DNA from: Lithospermum erythrorhizon
Lineage: Eukaryota; Streptophyta; Magnoliopsida; Boraginales; Boraginaceae
Direction: 5' to 3'
NCBI GenBank assembly: GCA_019722365.1
Contig: JADFUC010000655.1
Coordinates: 1 to 64,000 of the forward strand
DNA: 64,000 nucleotides
Shown: positions 24,563 to 36,182 of the stretch, one piece after another
Numbering within the stretch: the stretch's first letter is position 1
Layout: each line of letters begins with the position of its first letter
Position numbers and translations under genes: made by a program
The notes under the pieces: model-generated
Database searches by the model: none
What the model was told of the DNA's origin: nothing
Seen by the model: the letters and a program-made list of their open reading frames with translations, nothing else

Positions 24563-27500
24563 ATGAGTCGTGGAAGTGGAGGAGGATACGATCGCCACAT
24601 CACCATCTTCTCTCCTGAAGGCCGTCTCTACCAAGTTGGTATCAATTTCAAACCCTACTTCGTTCACTTTTTTAATTGTCAAAATGTTGACTTTATTGTA
24701 AAAATATTTGATTTAGGGGTTTAAACTAATTGGGTTGTTGTTGAATTTACATAATATGCATTTAATAGTCAACATTTTCACTTTCTTGTGAAACTATTTT
24801 ATTTAGGCTTTATAATAATTGGGTTGTTATTGTAATTTGAGTTTTTTTGTAAAACAATTGGATTTAGGGGTTTAAGTTCATTGGGTTGTTCTTGAATTTA
24901 TTTTAATAAAATATTTTTACTTTGGTGTAAAACAATTGGATTTATGGGTTTAAAGTGATTGTGTTGCTCTTAGATTTACATAATATGCATTCAATGCTCT
25001 CTGATTTGGGGTTCTATGGATTTAGAGGTTTAGCTAATTGGGTTGTTGTTGAATTTACAGAATAGAAGATTTTCACTTAATCACTTTATTGTAAAGTAAT
25101 TGGATTGTCCTTTAATTTACAGAATAGGCATTAATGGTTAAAATGTTGACTTTCATGTAAGCTATTTGATTTAGGGGTTTAAACTAATTGGGTTGTTCAT
25201 GAAATTACAGAATATGCATTCAAGGCTGTAAAGTCTTCGGGGATTACCTCGATTGGGGTGCGTGGAAAAGATTCCGTTTGCGTTGTTACTCAGAAGAAAG
25301 TCCCGGTTAGTTCAATTATTCATGATGGGTTTGTTTATGATTTTGTTGTTATTGGAAAGACTGTTGATATGGAAGGTTCCCTCCATTTTAAAAAATAGTG
25401 TAGTTTGGAATTTTGATGGTTAACTTTTTAAATTCGAAACTTCAAATATTTGTGGATGTAATTTATACTATTTGGTGAAATTATTTCAAACATAGTATTT
25501 TCAACATATGGAGTATTTTTCTATTAAAATGATAATTTTGATTCAAATCAAAGTTATGGGTTAATTAAGGTCACAAAGTTTGTTAATTTTGACCATTAAG
25601 CTTACTGGACAATCCTTTAGAGATGGAGATAGTACAAATGTTTGCTGCTCTTCTTTTTTGTATCATACTGTAATCGTTTTCATTATATGACAAATTTTGT
25701 GCAGGACAAGCTTCTGGATCAAACGAGTGTGACCCATTTGTTCCCCATTACTAAGTTTCTTGGCTTATTGGCTACTGGCATTACAGGTATTCTTGCTTTC
25801 ACCTCTTGTATTTCCTGATTGAGCTATATTTGCATTAGTTGCAGTTGAAAAATATTTAACGAGCGTGAATTAGTTGGTTTGCAAGGCCATGAAGTTAATT
25901 ACTTCATTTTCACAGAACTAGAGCTAAACAATACAGTTACCCGCACAACACTTTGTAAACAAGACAGTCTTTTGGCACCTTAAGTTTCAGTAATTAATTC
26001 CATCTTTCTGTCTGAAAGACTAAAGAATGGGGAGTGGAAACTGGAAACTAGTACTGTACTTAAAAAATGACCTCTCCAGTCGGGGAAGGGAACGATGCTA
26101 TAAAGAGATCCCCTTCCCTTTTATCACAAAGAGGGCAGCGCTTATGTAGCATCTCTGAGATCAATCCCTTCTTTCAAAACCGATTCCTTGACAATTTTTA
26201 ACCATTCATGGTTATTCATTCGATGATAAGTTTTAGATAATGATTCCACCTGCTGACCTAGTCGATTGTGATTCCCAGCAGAAAATTTGTACTTCTAAGT
26301 TTACTGCATCTCGGGCTCTAATTTATTTAATCTCAGACTCATGTTCTTGTTATTGTCTCCAGCTGATGCTAGGACCTTAGTCCAACAAGCTAGAAATGAG
26401 GCTGCTGAGTACCGTCATAAATATGGTTATGAGATGCCTGTGGATGTCTTAGCACGGTGGTATGTTCAATTTATATTAGCTTTGGTTAATTGAATGCCCG
26501 ATTCATTCAAAATTTCGCCTGAACCTATGCTTGGTGTTCCTAGCTTTTCTACATACCAGCAATTGCTTCATTATTACTTCTATTACAGGATTGCAGACAA
26601 GTCACAGGTCTATACACAGCATGCCTATATGAGGCCACTTGGAGTTGGTTGGTCCCTTTCACTACACTTTGTTGAGTTTCCTTTAACATTCTTCTCTTGT
26701 GTTGCTAACTTTAGTTTTTGTCTTCATCTTGAAGTTGCAATGATATTGGCCATTGACGAGGAGAAAGGACCGCAACTCTTCAAATGTGACCCAGCAGGTC
26801 ACTTTTTTGGTCACAAAGTAAGTTTAACCATCCACTGTTCTTCAAGGGTTCTGCAATTTCCTTAAAATAAGCATTCCTGTTTCTACAATTCTACCCCTTT
26901 TTAGTATCTTTCAAATAATGCTATCTGAAAGCCGATTACACATTTGTTTTTCCTATTTTATTAAACTCTTTCGATATTAGTCAAAATCTTTTATTAAACT
27001 AAGTATTGGATCATCAGTTTACACATTTGTTTTTCCTATTTTATTAAATGAAAGATACAGTTAGGACTAAGGAACTAAGTATTGTATCATCAGTGCTAAT
27101 ACGAAGGATCTGGCTTTTACAGGCCACAAGTGCTGGAGTTAAAGAGCAAGAGGCAATTAATTTTCTAGAGAAGAAAATGAAAAATGATCCAGCTTTCTCT
27201 TACGATGAAACTGTTCAGGTAAAAAAACAGCCCAATTATATTGCTGCACTATAGTTCTTGATGTAAAAGATTTAATAATTGGTTCCTCTGGAATGATTGG
27301 AAATATTATGCTTGGGGACCTGATTGAAATAAATTAGTTTTAGCTCTTTGTCTAGATGTTTCAGAAGTTCTGTATATACTTTGATTATTTTGCAGACAAC
27401 AATTTCCGCTCTACAATCTGTTCTTCAGGAGGATTTCAAGGCTAACGAAATCGAGGTACTTGTTTTGACCGGCTCATTTTGTGGCAAAAGAATGTTGACA

Positions 27501-27711
27501 TTGTATTCTTATAGTTGAACCCATTTAATGGAATAAAGCTTGGTTTATTCTGTGATTTATTAATTTTCTAGATTCGATTCGAGTACTTAGAGATTGTGGT
27601 GGTTTTTCTATGGTTCAGGTTGGAATTGTGAGCAAGGAGAACCCTATTTTCAGGATATTGACAACCGAGGAGATCGATGAACACTTGACTGCGATCAGTG
27701 AGCGTGACTGA
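24563..27711 (+). CDS. PAA: 20S proteasome subunit alpha type-6 (alpha-1, PAA)
   Basis: Structural alpha subunit of the 20S core protease; alpha rings gate substrate entry in nucleus and cytosol. Nine exons join in frame: 24563-24638, 25211-25305, 25705-25786, 26363-26459, 26589-26647, 26735-26817, 27123-27218, 27396-27455 and 27619-27711. Together they make 741 nt, 246 residues plus TGA, the usual length for plant PAA. All introns are GT-AG. The N-terminus [20 protein letters not shown] followed by RLYQVEYAFKAV is the alpha-subunit signature. Later family landmarks include [43 protein letters not shown] and the end [14 protein letters not shown]. The start is the first ATG that gives this signature. 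No break is seen. Intron 1 is built of decayed tandem copies of its own 3' end. I am very sure of the family; which of the two usual paralogues it is cannot be told. Confidence 0.97.
24639..25210 (+). repeat. Intron 1 of PAA: seven degenerate tandem copies with decoy acceptors
   Basis: The word ATTGGGTTGTT or a variant recurs at 24729, 24818, 24880, 24958, 25036, 25099 and 25187. Each copy runs ACTTT..TTGTAAAACAATTGG, ATTTAGGGGTTTAA, ATTGGGTTGTT, GAATTTACAG, AATATGCATTCAA. The last copy's end is the real acceptor and the start of exon 2. Earlier copies keep TTTACAG at 25060 and 25122, or the mutated TTTACATAATATGCATT. Confidence 0.85.
25373..25638. mobile_element. Possible MITE in PAA intron 2
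   Basis: The left end TTCCCTCCATTTTAAAAAA and the right end AGATGGAGATAGTA are roughly inverted, and both show the CTCC-type words common in plant Stowaway-like elements. The match is partial and no clear target duplication is visible. Confidence 0.3.
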
Positions 27712-29114
27712 TTAATTGTAGAGGCCTGTCCTTGAATTTCCAATTATGTGCCACAATCATGGTTCAAAGTTTCGTTTTCGGATTCGGAATGATAAAAAAT
27801 AAGAAATGTTTCGGAAACATTATAGAAACATTTAAGAAACGATGTAAAATTTTGGAAATTCAAGCATAGCCGGATCCAATAGTCCGATTTCGATGGTACA
27901 GACTGCAAATTATTATTTTTTAGTTGTTTCGTTTTATTCAAAAAAAATTTAAACTATGGCTAAAATTCTGTCGTTTTTAAACCTAGCCTTTTTATTTTAT
28001 TAATCAATCAAAATAAGTTTATCTACTATTCCAACTAGAGCTGTTATCGAGTTGAGTTTGAGTTGAGATTTTTTTTTCTCGGCTTTGTGTTGATTTACAG
28101 AGGCGATCCAAAATTTGGTTGTGCTCCAAGCTAGAGTGCTTCACATGATTAAATTATAATAATTTAATGATAAAATTGAATATTTTATTAAAATTTAATA
28201 TATAGTACTTAATAAAAAGAAAGTAACATGATTTCTAAGAATAATCAAAAGCAAGAATAATTTAATAATTTGCTAGAATAAAATTTTCTAACAAAAAAAT
28301 TAATATCCCAAAAAAAAAGAACTAAAGAAAATAAAATAAGACCAAAATTAAATTTTTTAATAGATCGAAAACAAAAATCCAAAAACCAGCAAGGTGGGAA
28401 TCAGGCAGCCCACAACCAAACCATTAAGAGGATTCCAATCCAGACTTGCAACATATTTCATAGTTCTAATTGAAATACGAAGAATAATACACCTTTTAAA
28501 ATGTCCAGACTAAACTCAAAGAAGTTACACAAATATATATATATATATATATAGGGATGTTAGAAACGTTCATTAGCACTACATAATTTTCTTAAAATTC
28601 ACTTTTAACCATTACTTCTCTTATTTTTGGAGTTCGCTTTTTATGTATGTTCTTTAACAACTTTCCTATTATTTAATTAAAATTAAAAATTAAATATTTT
28701 AATATATGATAAAATTTAGGGTAAAATTAAATTTTAAAAATAATAAAAATAATATATTAAATTTGGATGTTAAATGAAATATCTTTTTAAGTTATATTTA
28801 TATAGGACGAAAATATTTATTTATTTTTATTTTTATTTTTTATATAATTGAAAAAAGAGTAAAAATGAGGAGAGAAAAAAAAAATATCAAAATAGAAAAG
28901 GTATAAATTTAGGAGTTGAATAGGGTGAGTGAATAATTTTATGGGGCTCGCCCTATTTGAGGGAAACTTTAAACAATTCAATTCCTAAAATAAATGTGAG
29001 TGTTACAGTCAAATCATTTCTAAAAAATGAAAAAAATAATTAAATTTGTTCATGTAGTAAAATGTATAAATCGGCAAGAAACTATGATCGTATCTTTTTG
29101 TTCACAATAATGGG
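27712..29114. other. Intergenic, AT-rich, with (TA)n
   Basis: This is the 3' region of PAA followed by the 3' region of the convergent LURP-one-related gene. It holds a (TA) run at 28532-28553 and long A/T runs. No further gene is visible. Confidence 0.6.
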
Positions 29115-31598
29115 TCACCATGTTGTGGATCCATCATATATATAATCAAGAACCGCAATGACACCAAATACAAAGGCCTGATCAATTCCCGGCTTTATGA
29201 TAACATGGTATAAATCCTTGTTTGTCATCACTTGTCCTACCTCTTTTCTTACTCCAACCTAATAAGAAAATAAACAATGAATAAGAGAAAAACTTATACT
29301 CCAAACTACGAAAGTAAATAATGAATAAGTGAAAAACTACTGAGATAAGGAATGCCATACTCATTCTCTAATTCTTGAACAAATATATTACAATGACTTC
29401 ATCAATTTTTGTAGCTTATAAAAATAAAAATAAAACTTCTCATCCTGAAAATATTCTCAGTGTAAATTAGGAAGTTGAGTTATTTAAAAGAGTTAATTAT
29501 CGATTTGATTTTAAAAATTGAGATCAGGTTGCGTTTTGTTCCTCAATAATTTAAAAATTGGGGAATTTATTAAAAAAATGGCTATTGATGCGAGTTAGAA
29601 ATTAACTGTTAAAACGAAAAACATGCGAGTGCGCTACCCTTTCCTCTTATTAAATGGAAAAACGGTGTCATTTCAAATTTAGGGCCAAATTTACCATTTT
29701 AATTAAAATTTTCTATAAAAAAAATTTACATCTCCATCCAACATATCAATAGTTGTGATTCACGATTCCATTTGGGATCAAATTGGAACAATGTATATAT
29801 ACTATTAGGACTAAATCATCACTATCATTAACTAAGATTAAAATTGCAATTAGATTATTTTTATATATTATGATCAAATTATCAATTAACTCAGTGCATA
29901 TTTTTATACTATAAATTCAGAAAGATAGACTAGGGAGTAATTTTTCCCGGACATTATAGTAGAAACAAAGAAATATTAAGCCATGATTATTACCTGGGCG
30001 ACGACAATGCCTGTGGATTGTTCAACAATGGTGCAATCACGATCAGGAAAATACCCTACAATCTCAAAATCTCTTAAATTGCTGCATGCATTTGATCGTA
30101 TGGAGATTTTGATGGGTGAGTTTTTATTAAGGCATGATGGTTTGGGATCTTTCAAGCAGAAAACTAGTTCTTGTGATGATCCACTCAAATTGTACTTGTA
30201 TCCATTCCATCGCTTGTATAAGCTTACTGCTTCCACAATTCCTCCCTAATGATGATGATTATATGAGAATATTTATATAATGTAGTCATAGAAAACAACT
30301 TTTCAAATTTATCATTTGGGTCCCAATTAAAAAGGATAAGGGTACAAGATGAAATAATAATGCAAGGCATCTTCATTCTCCTCCACATGATCGTAGTCTC
30401 GTAGAGGTATACGCTACTTGAGCATGTATATTCAGTGCATTTAGCTTGTTTGGTGCAAGTGAATTGAAGGGTTCAACAATGAAAGACATCATAAATGTAT
30501 GTGTGAAAAATTAATTACATGTTGAAAGATTATTTCAATTATGAAAGTTCAAATGAATTTATAAGATTTTGAGACTGTTCTCGTATCACTAATTGATTTT
30601 TAGATGTAACTTCATGAATTCTTAATAATATGACATATTTATAAATCACGATGATGTAGCAATAAGTAATTGCGACGTAAGGAAATTGCAATACTTGTGG
30701 AACAAAAAATCATCTAGCTTCCAATCGCCATGTCTCTCTCCATATTTGTTTTGTTCATTATTTTTTTTTTTACTTTTGTTCATTATTATCCCTTCCCCCT
30801 CTAGTCTCCAATGTCAAATACCTTGATCCTCAGTTCCCTAATTACCCAAATTTTCAAATTAGGGAATGCGAGGTGTATGAGGTAGGGAGTTAATTGTCAA
30901 TTTGGTCATAGATAGTGGGATTAAATTGTATTTTGGTTTTCGATAGTAGTTCAAAAGTTGAGATTCAGTCTGAAAAGGTGGCTATATGTGGGTTAGATTT
31001 GGTCCTCAATTTCTTTGAAGCTTGATAATTCCATAATTTGTATACAATACAAAATTGTGGGTAAATAAATCTTTCATGTGCAATATAATCGACTTGGTGG
31101 TCCACGGCGTTTGTTATTATCGAGCTCAAAAATGTAAGCGTGTAACCTTCATTCACAATCAAAGAACTCATTTTTTCCTTGTATTTGAATGTCTAAAAAT
31201 AATGAACTCTTTCTATATATAATATTTAACCCATTCTCACCATTTAATTGAACAAGGTTTAATTGTTATATTCACATCCACATATATATATATATATGTA
31301 CCTTTCTACGAATGATGAGCAATTTAGTTCCATCAGCATCTTTCAGAATGACTTCTTCCTTTTTTCCAAGAACTCCACAACCATCAACCATGAACACAAT
31401 TTTATGGTTTTTTTTCGGATTGGTCACTACAAACCCTCCTCCATTCACAACTTGAGGCCGATTTCGAACCACCAAAATTATTTCCGAAGGCGAGCAAAAA
31501 AGCTTACCAATAACGGGTACAATCATGCTTGATTTTGCAGGCATCTTTGTTTTTGTTTTGTTCATTGTGCTACATGGAACTATCCATTTATAGGCCAT
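29115..31598 (-). CDS. LURP-one-related (LOR, DUF567/tubby-like C-terminal) protein
   Basis: Three minus-strand exons: 31598-31302 (99 codons), 30245-29994 (84 codons) and 29258-29115 (47 codons plus TGA), all joined in phase 0 with GT-AG introns, giving 230 residues. Family landmarks in order: FCSPSEIILVVRNRPQ, GGGFVVTNPKKN, VDGCGVLGKKEEVILKDADG, LLIIRRK, YKRWNGYKY, FEIVGYFPDRDCTIVEQST, AQVGVRKEVGQVMTNKDLY, then VIIKPGIDQAFVFGVIAVL and a short tail. The fold is that of LURP1, a plant protein linked to basal defence; the biochemical role of most members is unknown. The start is uncertain. A TATA-like word overlaps codons 2-5, so translation may instead begin at the Met at 31565 or 31544, which would lose 11 or 18 residues outside the conserved part. 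Intron 1 (about 1.06 kb) carries a TA run near 31280. Confidence 0.88.
31584..31594 (-). promoter_or_regulatory. TATA-like element overlapping the first possible codons of the LOR gene
   Basis: On the minus strand CCTATAAATGG directly follows the first ATG. If it is the real TATA box, transcription would start about 30 bp downstream, past that ATG. Confidence 0.4.
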
Positions 31599-32914
31599 GT
31601 CAAATTTGTGGTAATAATATGATGTCTTGTAAAATCAAAGGTTGGCAAGTGCTTTTATTGACTTTTTGAACTACATGAGAATATTGTTTGAGTGCAACGT
31701 GTAGAAAGAAATTTGAATGGTTAATCTAGTTCCCTTGCACCTTACACTTTTTAAGGTTTTTGGTATTCTTTAGACGGAAATATATTGTTTATCATTTTTT
31801 AATTGAATATAAATTGAAGTCATATTCTAGTTCATTTTTTAATTTATATGAAAAGTCAATCAATAGTTAGAGGGCTAGCTAAACCATGTGTGAATATGCT
31901 CAATTGGTCCATATTATGTTGAGTAATTAAGTTAGTTAAAATAATAAATCAGTGTTAGTAAACTAATACGTATGGGTAACAACATTTGTTGACTTACGCG
32001 AATATTATCGGCCGCTAATAGGATGTTTTAAACGTAAAAGCTATGAGAATATTTTATCCACATCCCTTTGTGAAAAATGAGGTGTTTCAAAAACACGATA
32101 TTTATTCAAAATACTTACATACGAACAGTATAGTATGGGTATCGATGATAGGAACCGAAATTAGGGGAGCTTAACTTATAATTTCTCTATACACTACATA
32201 TATAATAAATTTAAAAAAAAAATGAAACTGTGGGGTGGTCATTGCCCTTTTAGTCTCTTTGGTGTAATATGTATATTTTTACTTGAAACCAATTAGCCAT
32301 GACTCATGCATATATTGGTACTAACAAACAAATGAGCATGTTAGTCTGGGATTAAGGGAATTAGGGAAAGATGTATTTATAAAATTTGGCTGCCTAAGTA
32401 TAAGAAATTAGGCGAATATTACAGGAATTGTTCTATTTTGATTGGTTAATGGAGTGAAGCTTACAACATTTCCTGAAACATGGATAAGCCTCCTTGGAAA
32501 GGTAGTGTGTTATTGTTGAAGTCATTTTCGTTCCATTTTCTCCTATAGCTCCACAGTTCAATTATTTTAGTGTTGATTCGTCATATTGCATGGTAGGCAA
32601 CAACTAATATAAAAAGTGCACAACCTCATATATGGCTTGTTCTAGTGTTTCTTTCAATCATCTTTGCATTTAGTAATTTATTTTCGAATTATCTCCTATT
32701 GATTATAGTCAATAAGCAATCGTTATCAATATTTCGAAACATTGTTTTTTATTTTGTCATTTAGTATGTCCAAAAGCAAAGCTTTGAATAACCAATATGG
32801 TATATGATAAAGATAGGCTTTTTTGTTACTCAAACAAAGCTAGCTCACATAAACATTAATGGTATCAATCCTTGATGTAAACGAGAAAGAAGTCATTCTT
32901 AGTTTTAATTTGCA
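31599..32914. other. Intergenic AT-rich DNA
   Basis: No gene, RNA or clear repeat is visible. It contains the upstream DNA of the LOR gene. Confidence 0.5.
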
Positions 32915-33045
32915 AGGGTGACTAAGTTGGTGGAGTAGGTGAGGCATGGCCAGGTAGTCGTGGGTTTTGATTAACTACTGCAAGCCAACTTCTTGCGCAC
33001 TTATTTGTGGGTCGGATTTTAAAAAAAGAGAAAAAAAAGAGAACA
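32915..33045 (+). mobile_element. Possible tRNA-derived SINE
   Basis: GTTGGTGGAGTAGGTGAGGC followed about 20 bp later by TCGTGGGTTTTGATTA resembles degenerate A and B boxes of a tRNA-type pol III promoter. An A-rich tail with interspersed G (AAAAAAAGAGAAAAAAAAG) closes the block. The B box departs from GGTTCGANTCC at several bases, so this is tentative. Confidence 0.35.
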
Positions 33046-33078
33046 GAATGCTTATTTAGGACATAATGAAATATTTAC

Positions 33079-33310
33079 ACCCAATAAATAGTATCTCTGG
33101 TTTGAATTCAACGCCCAATAGTTTTACAAAAAATGGACATTTGACCCCCAAATAGTAATTGTAACTAGACCCCCAATAGTTTCACTAAACATAATTCAAG
33201 CCCCATAAGTTTCCCAAAATTTTCACTAATTAAAATTCTACCACCAAACGTTTAACTAATAATAGTTCAACCACTAAAAGTTTCACTAACTACAATTCTT
33301 CCCCCATTTG
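33079..33310. repeat. Degenerate ~32-bp tandem repeat upstream of the unknown gene
   Basis: About seven copies of a unit like CCCCCAATAGTTTCACTAA plus (A)CAATTCAA follow each other, varying between 25 and 40 bp. The C-run at the head of each copy and the AATTCAA/AATTCTA tail make the register visible. Confidence 0.7.
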
Positions 33311-33506
33311 TAAAACCCTTTGTTGGTGTAATAACAAATCTCAACTGATCAAGTACGAAGCTTCCAAAGTTGTACGTAATTATAAGTCATTATAATCTTA
33401 TCATATCAAAAGTCAAAAGCTAATTATAGCATATTATTTTACTGAAAAACCTTAGTTTTTGTGAGTTTTACTTTAATATTTAGTCTATATAATAATAATA
33501 ATAATA

Positions 33507-34971
33507 ATGGAAGCTGTGGGTTCGCATGGTCCGAACGGGGAAGAACCCACGTCATGGGATGAACTATACAACATTAATTTGATGCATTCTGAAATTTTTG
33601 TCAAATTCAGAAGGGAAATTCAAGGCTTTCGCATTGGTATTAACTTGGAGGTATTTATTTTCTTAATTTTAATTTAAACTCTGATTTACCAATCAATAAT
33701 ACTCCGTACTTAACTTTGTCATTAAATTAATCTTTTTAACTATTTTGTTACTCCTTATTAATATGCAACACTTTGGTCCCACCAATCACACGGGAATTGA
33801 TTTGTGTGTTTAGATGGTTGACGTGGTTTCCACGCTACGATTCGAAATGTATATTATCTAGTTTTATTAATGTTTTCATATAAATGCAAAAATAACAACA
33901 TCGCAGTTAAATTGAAATGAAAGTACTATATTTATTTTAAAATGATTGTGCAGTTTGAACTTTGATGGTTTACTCTTATTATTTGAATAATTGGTAGGAA
34001 AATGTTTGGAGTTCAAGTGGCATTCTGATGCTTGGATTTTTAAGCTTGCCAATTATCACCCCTAAATCCCTAATTGTTCCAAAGTAAAGGAGACTAGACA
34101 TTTATATATTTGAGCTTGTTTTTCTTTTAGCTCTACAATGACCAGCTGGTTTTGAAGCCTTTAGCCCCTGAACGTATGTGGAAATTCATGTACGATCCAA
34201 AAAGATCCCTATAGCGAAATTTCTTAATCTTCATGTTTGCTCCTCTGTTCTGGATGTCATTTCATAATCTGATGATCGAGTCGATTCCATGATTATAAGT
34301 TCATTCCATTGAATCGAGAAAAAGGCATTCTCTCGATAATTCAAATCGAAGCAAAAGGATGTCCAACTCGGGACTATATGACATGACCGATCTTTTCTAA
34401 TACAGGTTGGTGTAGGCCATAACTTCCAGTTGAATTCCACTGGTTGGAAATGGAAGGTAACTACGTGCTTGGGTGGAGACGGTATATCTAGGATCCGAAA
34501 TAAAACATCTATTGGCTTGTGCCCTGGGGTAGACTTCCGTTTGGGCTGGCGAGCTGATTATGTTCTTCCAGAATTTACAGGGCAAGTTGTCTAATCTCTA
34601 AAGATTAACTGCAAAAGGAAAATTTCTGAAATAAGAAGCTCTTGATTAATTGAATCATCTAGGCATAGCATTATGAAATACTTACCTGAGCTTTTAGTGT
34701 ATCTTTCAAAGTAATAAGATTCTTTAATATATTATATTTTCTCCTTCTCATGGTAATTAGATTCCAAATGATATTATATTTGGTATTTTTGCTGAATTCA
34801 AATGTTATACTAATACTTATCTTGGCTGATTCATATGAGATTCTGAGCGTGTTGGTGAAACTTGCTTTGTACAGGGGCCTGGGCACTGGTGAGCCGTTGT
34901 TCAACATGGATTCGGGATGGTTACAGGCATCACTTGATAGAGTTGAGGCTATTTTTACAAATGGGTCATGA
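33507..34971 (+). pseudogene. Plant gene of unknown function, four exons, one-base frameshift
   Basis: Exons: 33507-33650 (48 codons), 34131-34234, 34406-34581 and 34875-34971 (TGA). Exons 1, 3 and 4 are open and phase-compatible. Exon 2 is 104 nt where 105 would keep the frame: a run of five A at 34199-34203 shifts it and brings TAG at 34212. One more A would restore the frame and give a protein of about 173 residues. Recognisable pieces are SWDELYNINLMHSEIFVKFR, KPLAPERMWKFMYD, GVGHNFQLNSTGWKWK, TTCLGGDGISRIRNKTSIG, VDFRLGWRADYVLPE and GLGTGEPLFNMDSG. I do not know the family's function. Alternating polar/apolar stretches in exon 3 would fit beta strands, which is only an impression. Intron 3 uses a GC donor. 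It may be a functional gene with a sequencing indel or a young pseudogene. Confidence 0.7.
34582..34874 (+). other. GC-AG intron
   Basis: The only junction that keeps TG|GLGTGEP in frame is GG|GCAAGT at the left and TACAG|GGGCC at the right. GCAAGT is the usual extended donor of GC-AG introns. No GT donor nearby gives a matching phase. Confidence 0.65.
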
Positions 34972-36182
34972 CTCGACGACTCGTGATAGGTATGCTCGTA
35001 CCTGGCCATGAAATACTTTATCAGTGCTAAGGCTCTTCAGGAGTTGAAAGACTTGTGAACACAGAGTCACAAGTCCTCTATCTCCTCTTAGCAACTTGTC
35101 CACAAATTGCAATGTGTTGACAGTAGTCAGTTTATATCGATGCAGCAATTATTTGTGGGTACTTGAGGATCTTTATTTTTCTTCATATATTACTACAATT
35201 CGTGACATCTATTGGTGAGATAGTGTACTGGGTTCATAACTAGTGAGTCTTTTTAAGGGTGTTTTGGCGAGTATTTTTCAAGGAAAAAGAGTTCATTTTG
35301 AGTGAATTGCAGAGAAGGCCAAGGAAATCGAGATTTATTTGTTAATTCCATCATTGTTATTTCCTCCCTTTCACCTTGTAAGAAGCTAGTTAGTATTTTT
35401 TTCAGACATGTTAGATTTGACATTAGAAATTCACATGATTTCATATTATTTTCAAGTGAACTGTTATTTTCACTTTAAAATATGTTAGAAATATTACAGC
35501 ATTGTATTATCCTAAAGTATTACTAAGTTTAGTTACAAAATTAATTGCACTTTGTTTACAAAATAGTAAAGTATTCGTCTACCTCCTCAAAAATGAAAAG
35601 AGAAATGAATTTGATACTCCTTTTCGGTTTTCGTGTCGAAGCTTTGACTATAAATTACTTTTTATTTAATATTCTAATAAATATTACTCCATATTAAAAA
35701 AAAATCAATATAGTAACCAGATAAATATTTAAGATTTTTCGATTGTGAAAATTAGCATATGGTTCAAGACACCCTTGAGTCCTTGACTAGTCCTGTTCGT
35801 GGTTTGTGACTGCTGCTCGTCGAGCATCATGTTAGCAATACTAGCATTTGATCTCATATTATCCTAGTTGCAGTCTTATATGGTTGGATTGAATTATGGT
35901 TAGTTTACTACTTAAATGACCAATTATTTAGCCATTGCTTAAATGGAAACCGAAGAGATCAACCAAAAGGCTATGAGGATTGAATATTTATTATTAGTTT
36001 ATTACAATAGAAAAAACCAACATGAGAACAGGAACTACACAAATAAAATCTTATTGACTCTTTATGAGAACTAAAGAAAAATCCGGACGAAACAGTTCAA
36101 GAACAAATTCTGGAAAAAGTAAGTGACAGACAAGCTAACAACCACAAAAGACGATTAAATGGTTCAAATCAATTTTCATTAA
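34972..36182. other. Intergenic between convergent genes
   Basis: This is the 3' flank of the unknown gene and the 3' flank of the germin-like gene. Short open frames have no familiar content. Confidence 0.5.

Noticed and set aside
26494..27254. Open frames of 123 and 68 codons at 26494-26865 and 27048-27254
   Set aside because: They are read-through of PAA exons into introns; the spliced model explains them.
29480..31000. Two stretches with similar wording (GTTAATTATCGATTTG near 29490 and GTTAATTGTCAATTTGG near 30888) as a repeated element
   Set aside because: Similarity is short and low, and could be shared AT-rich wording. It was not enough to call an element.
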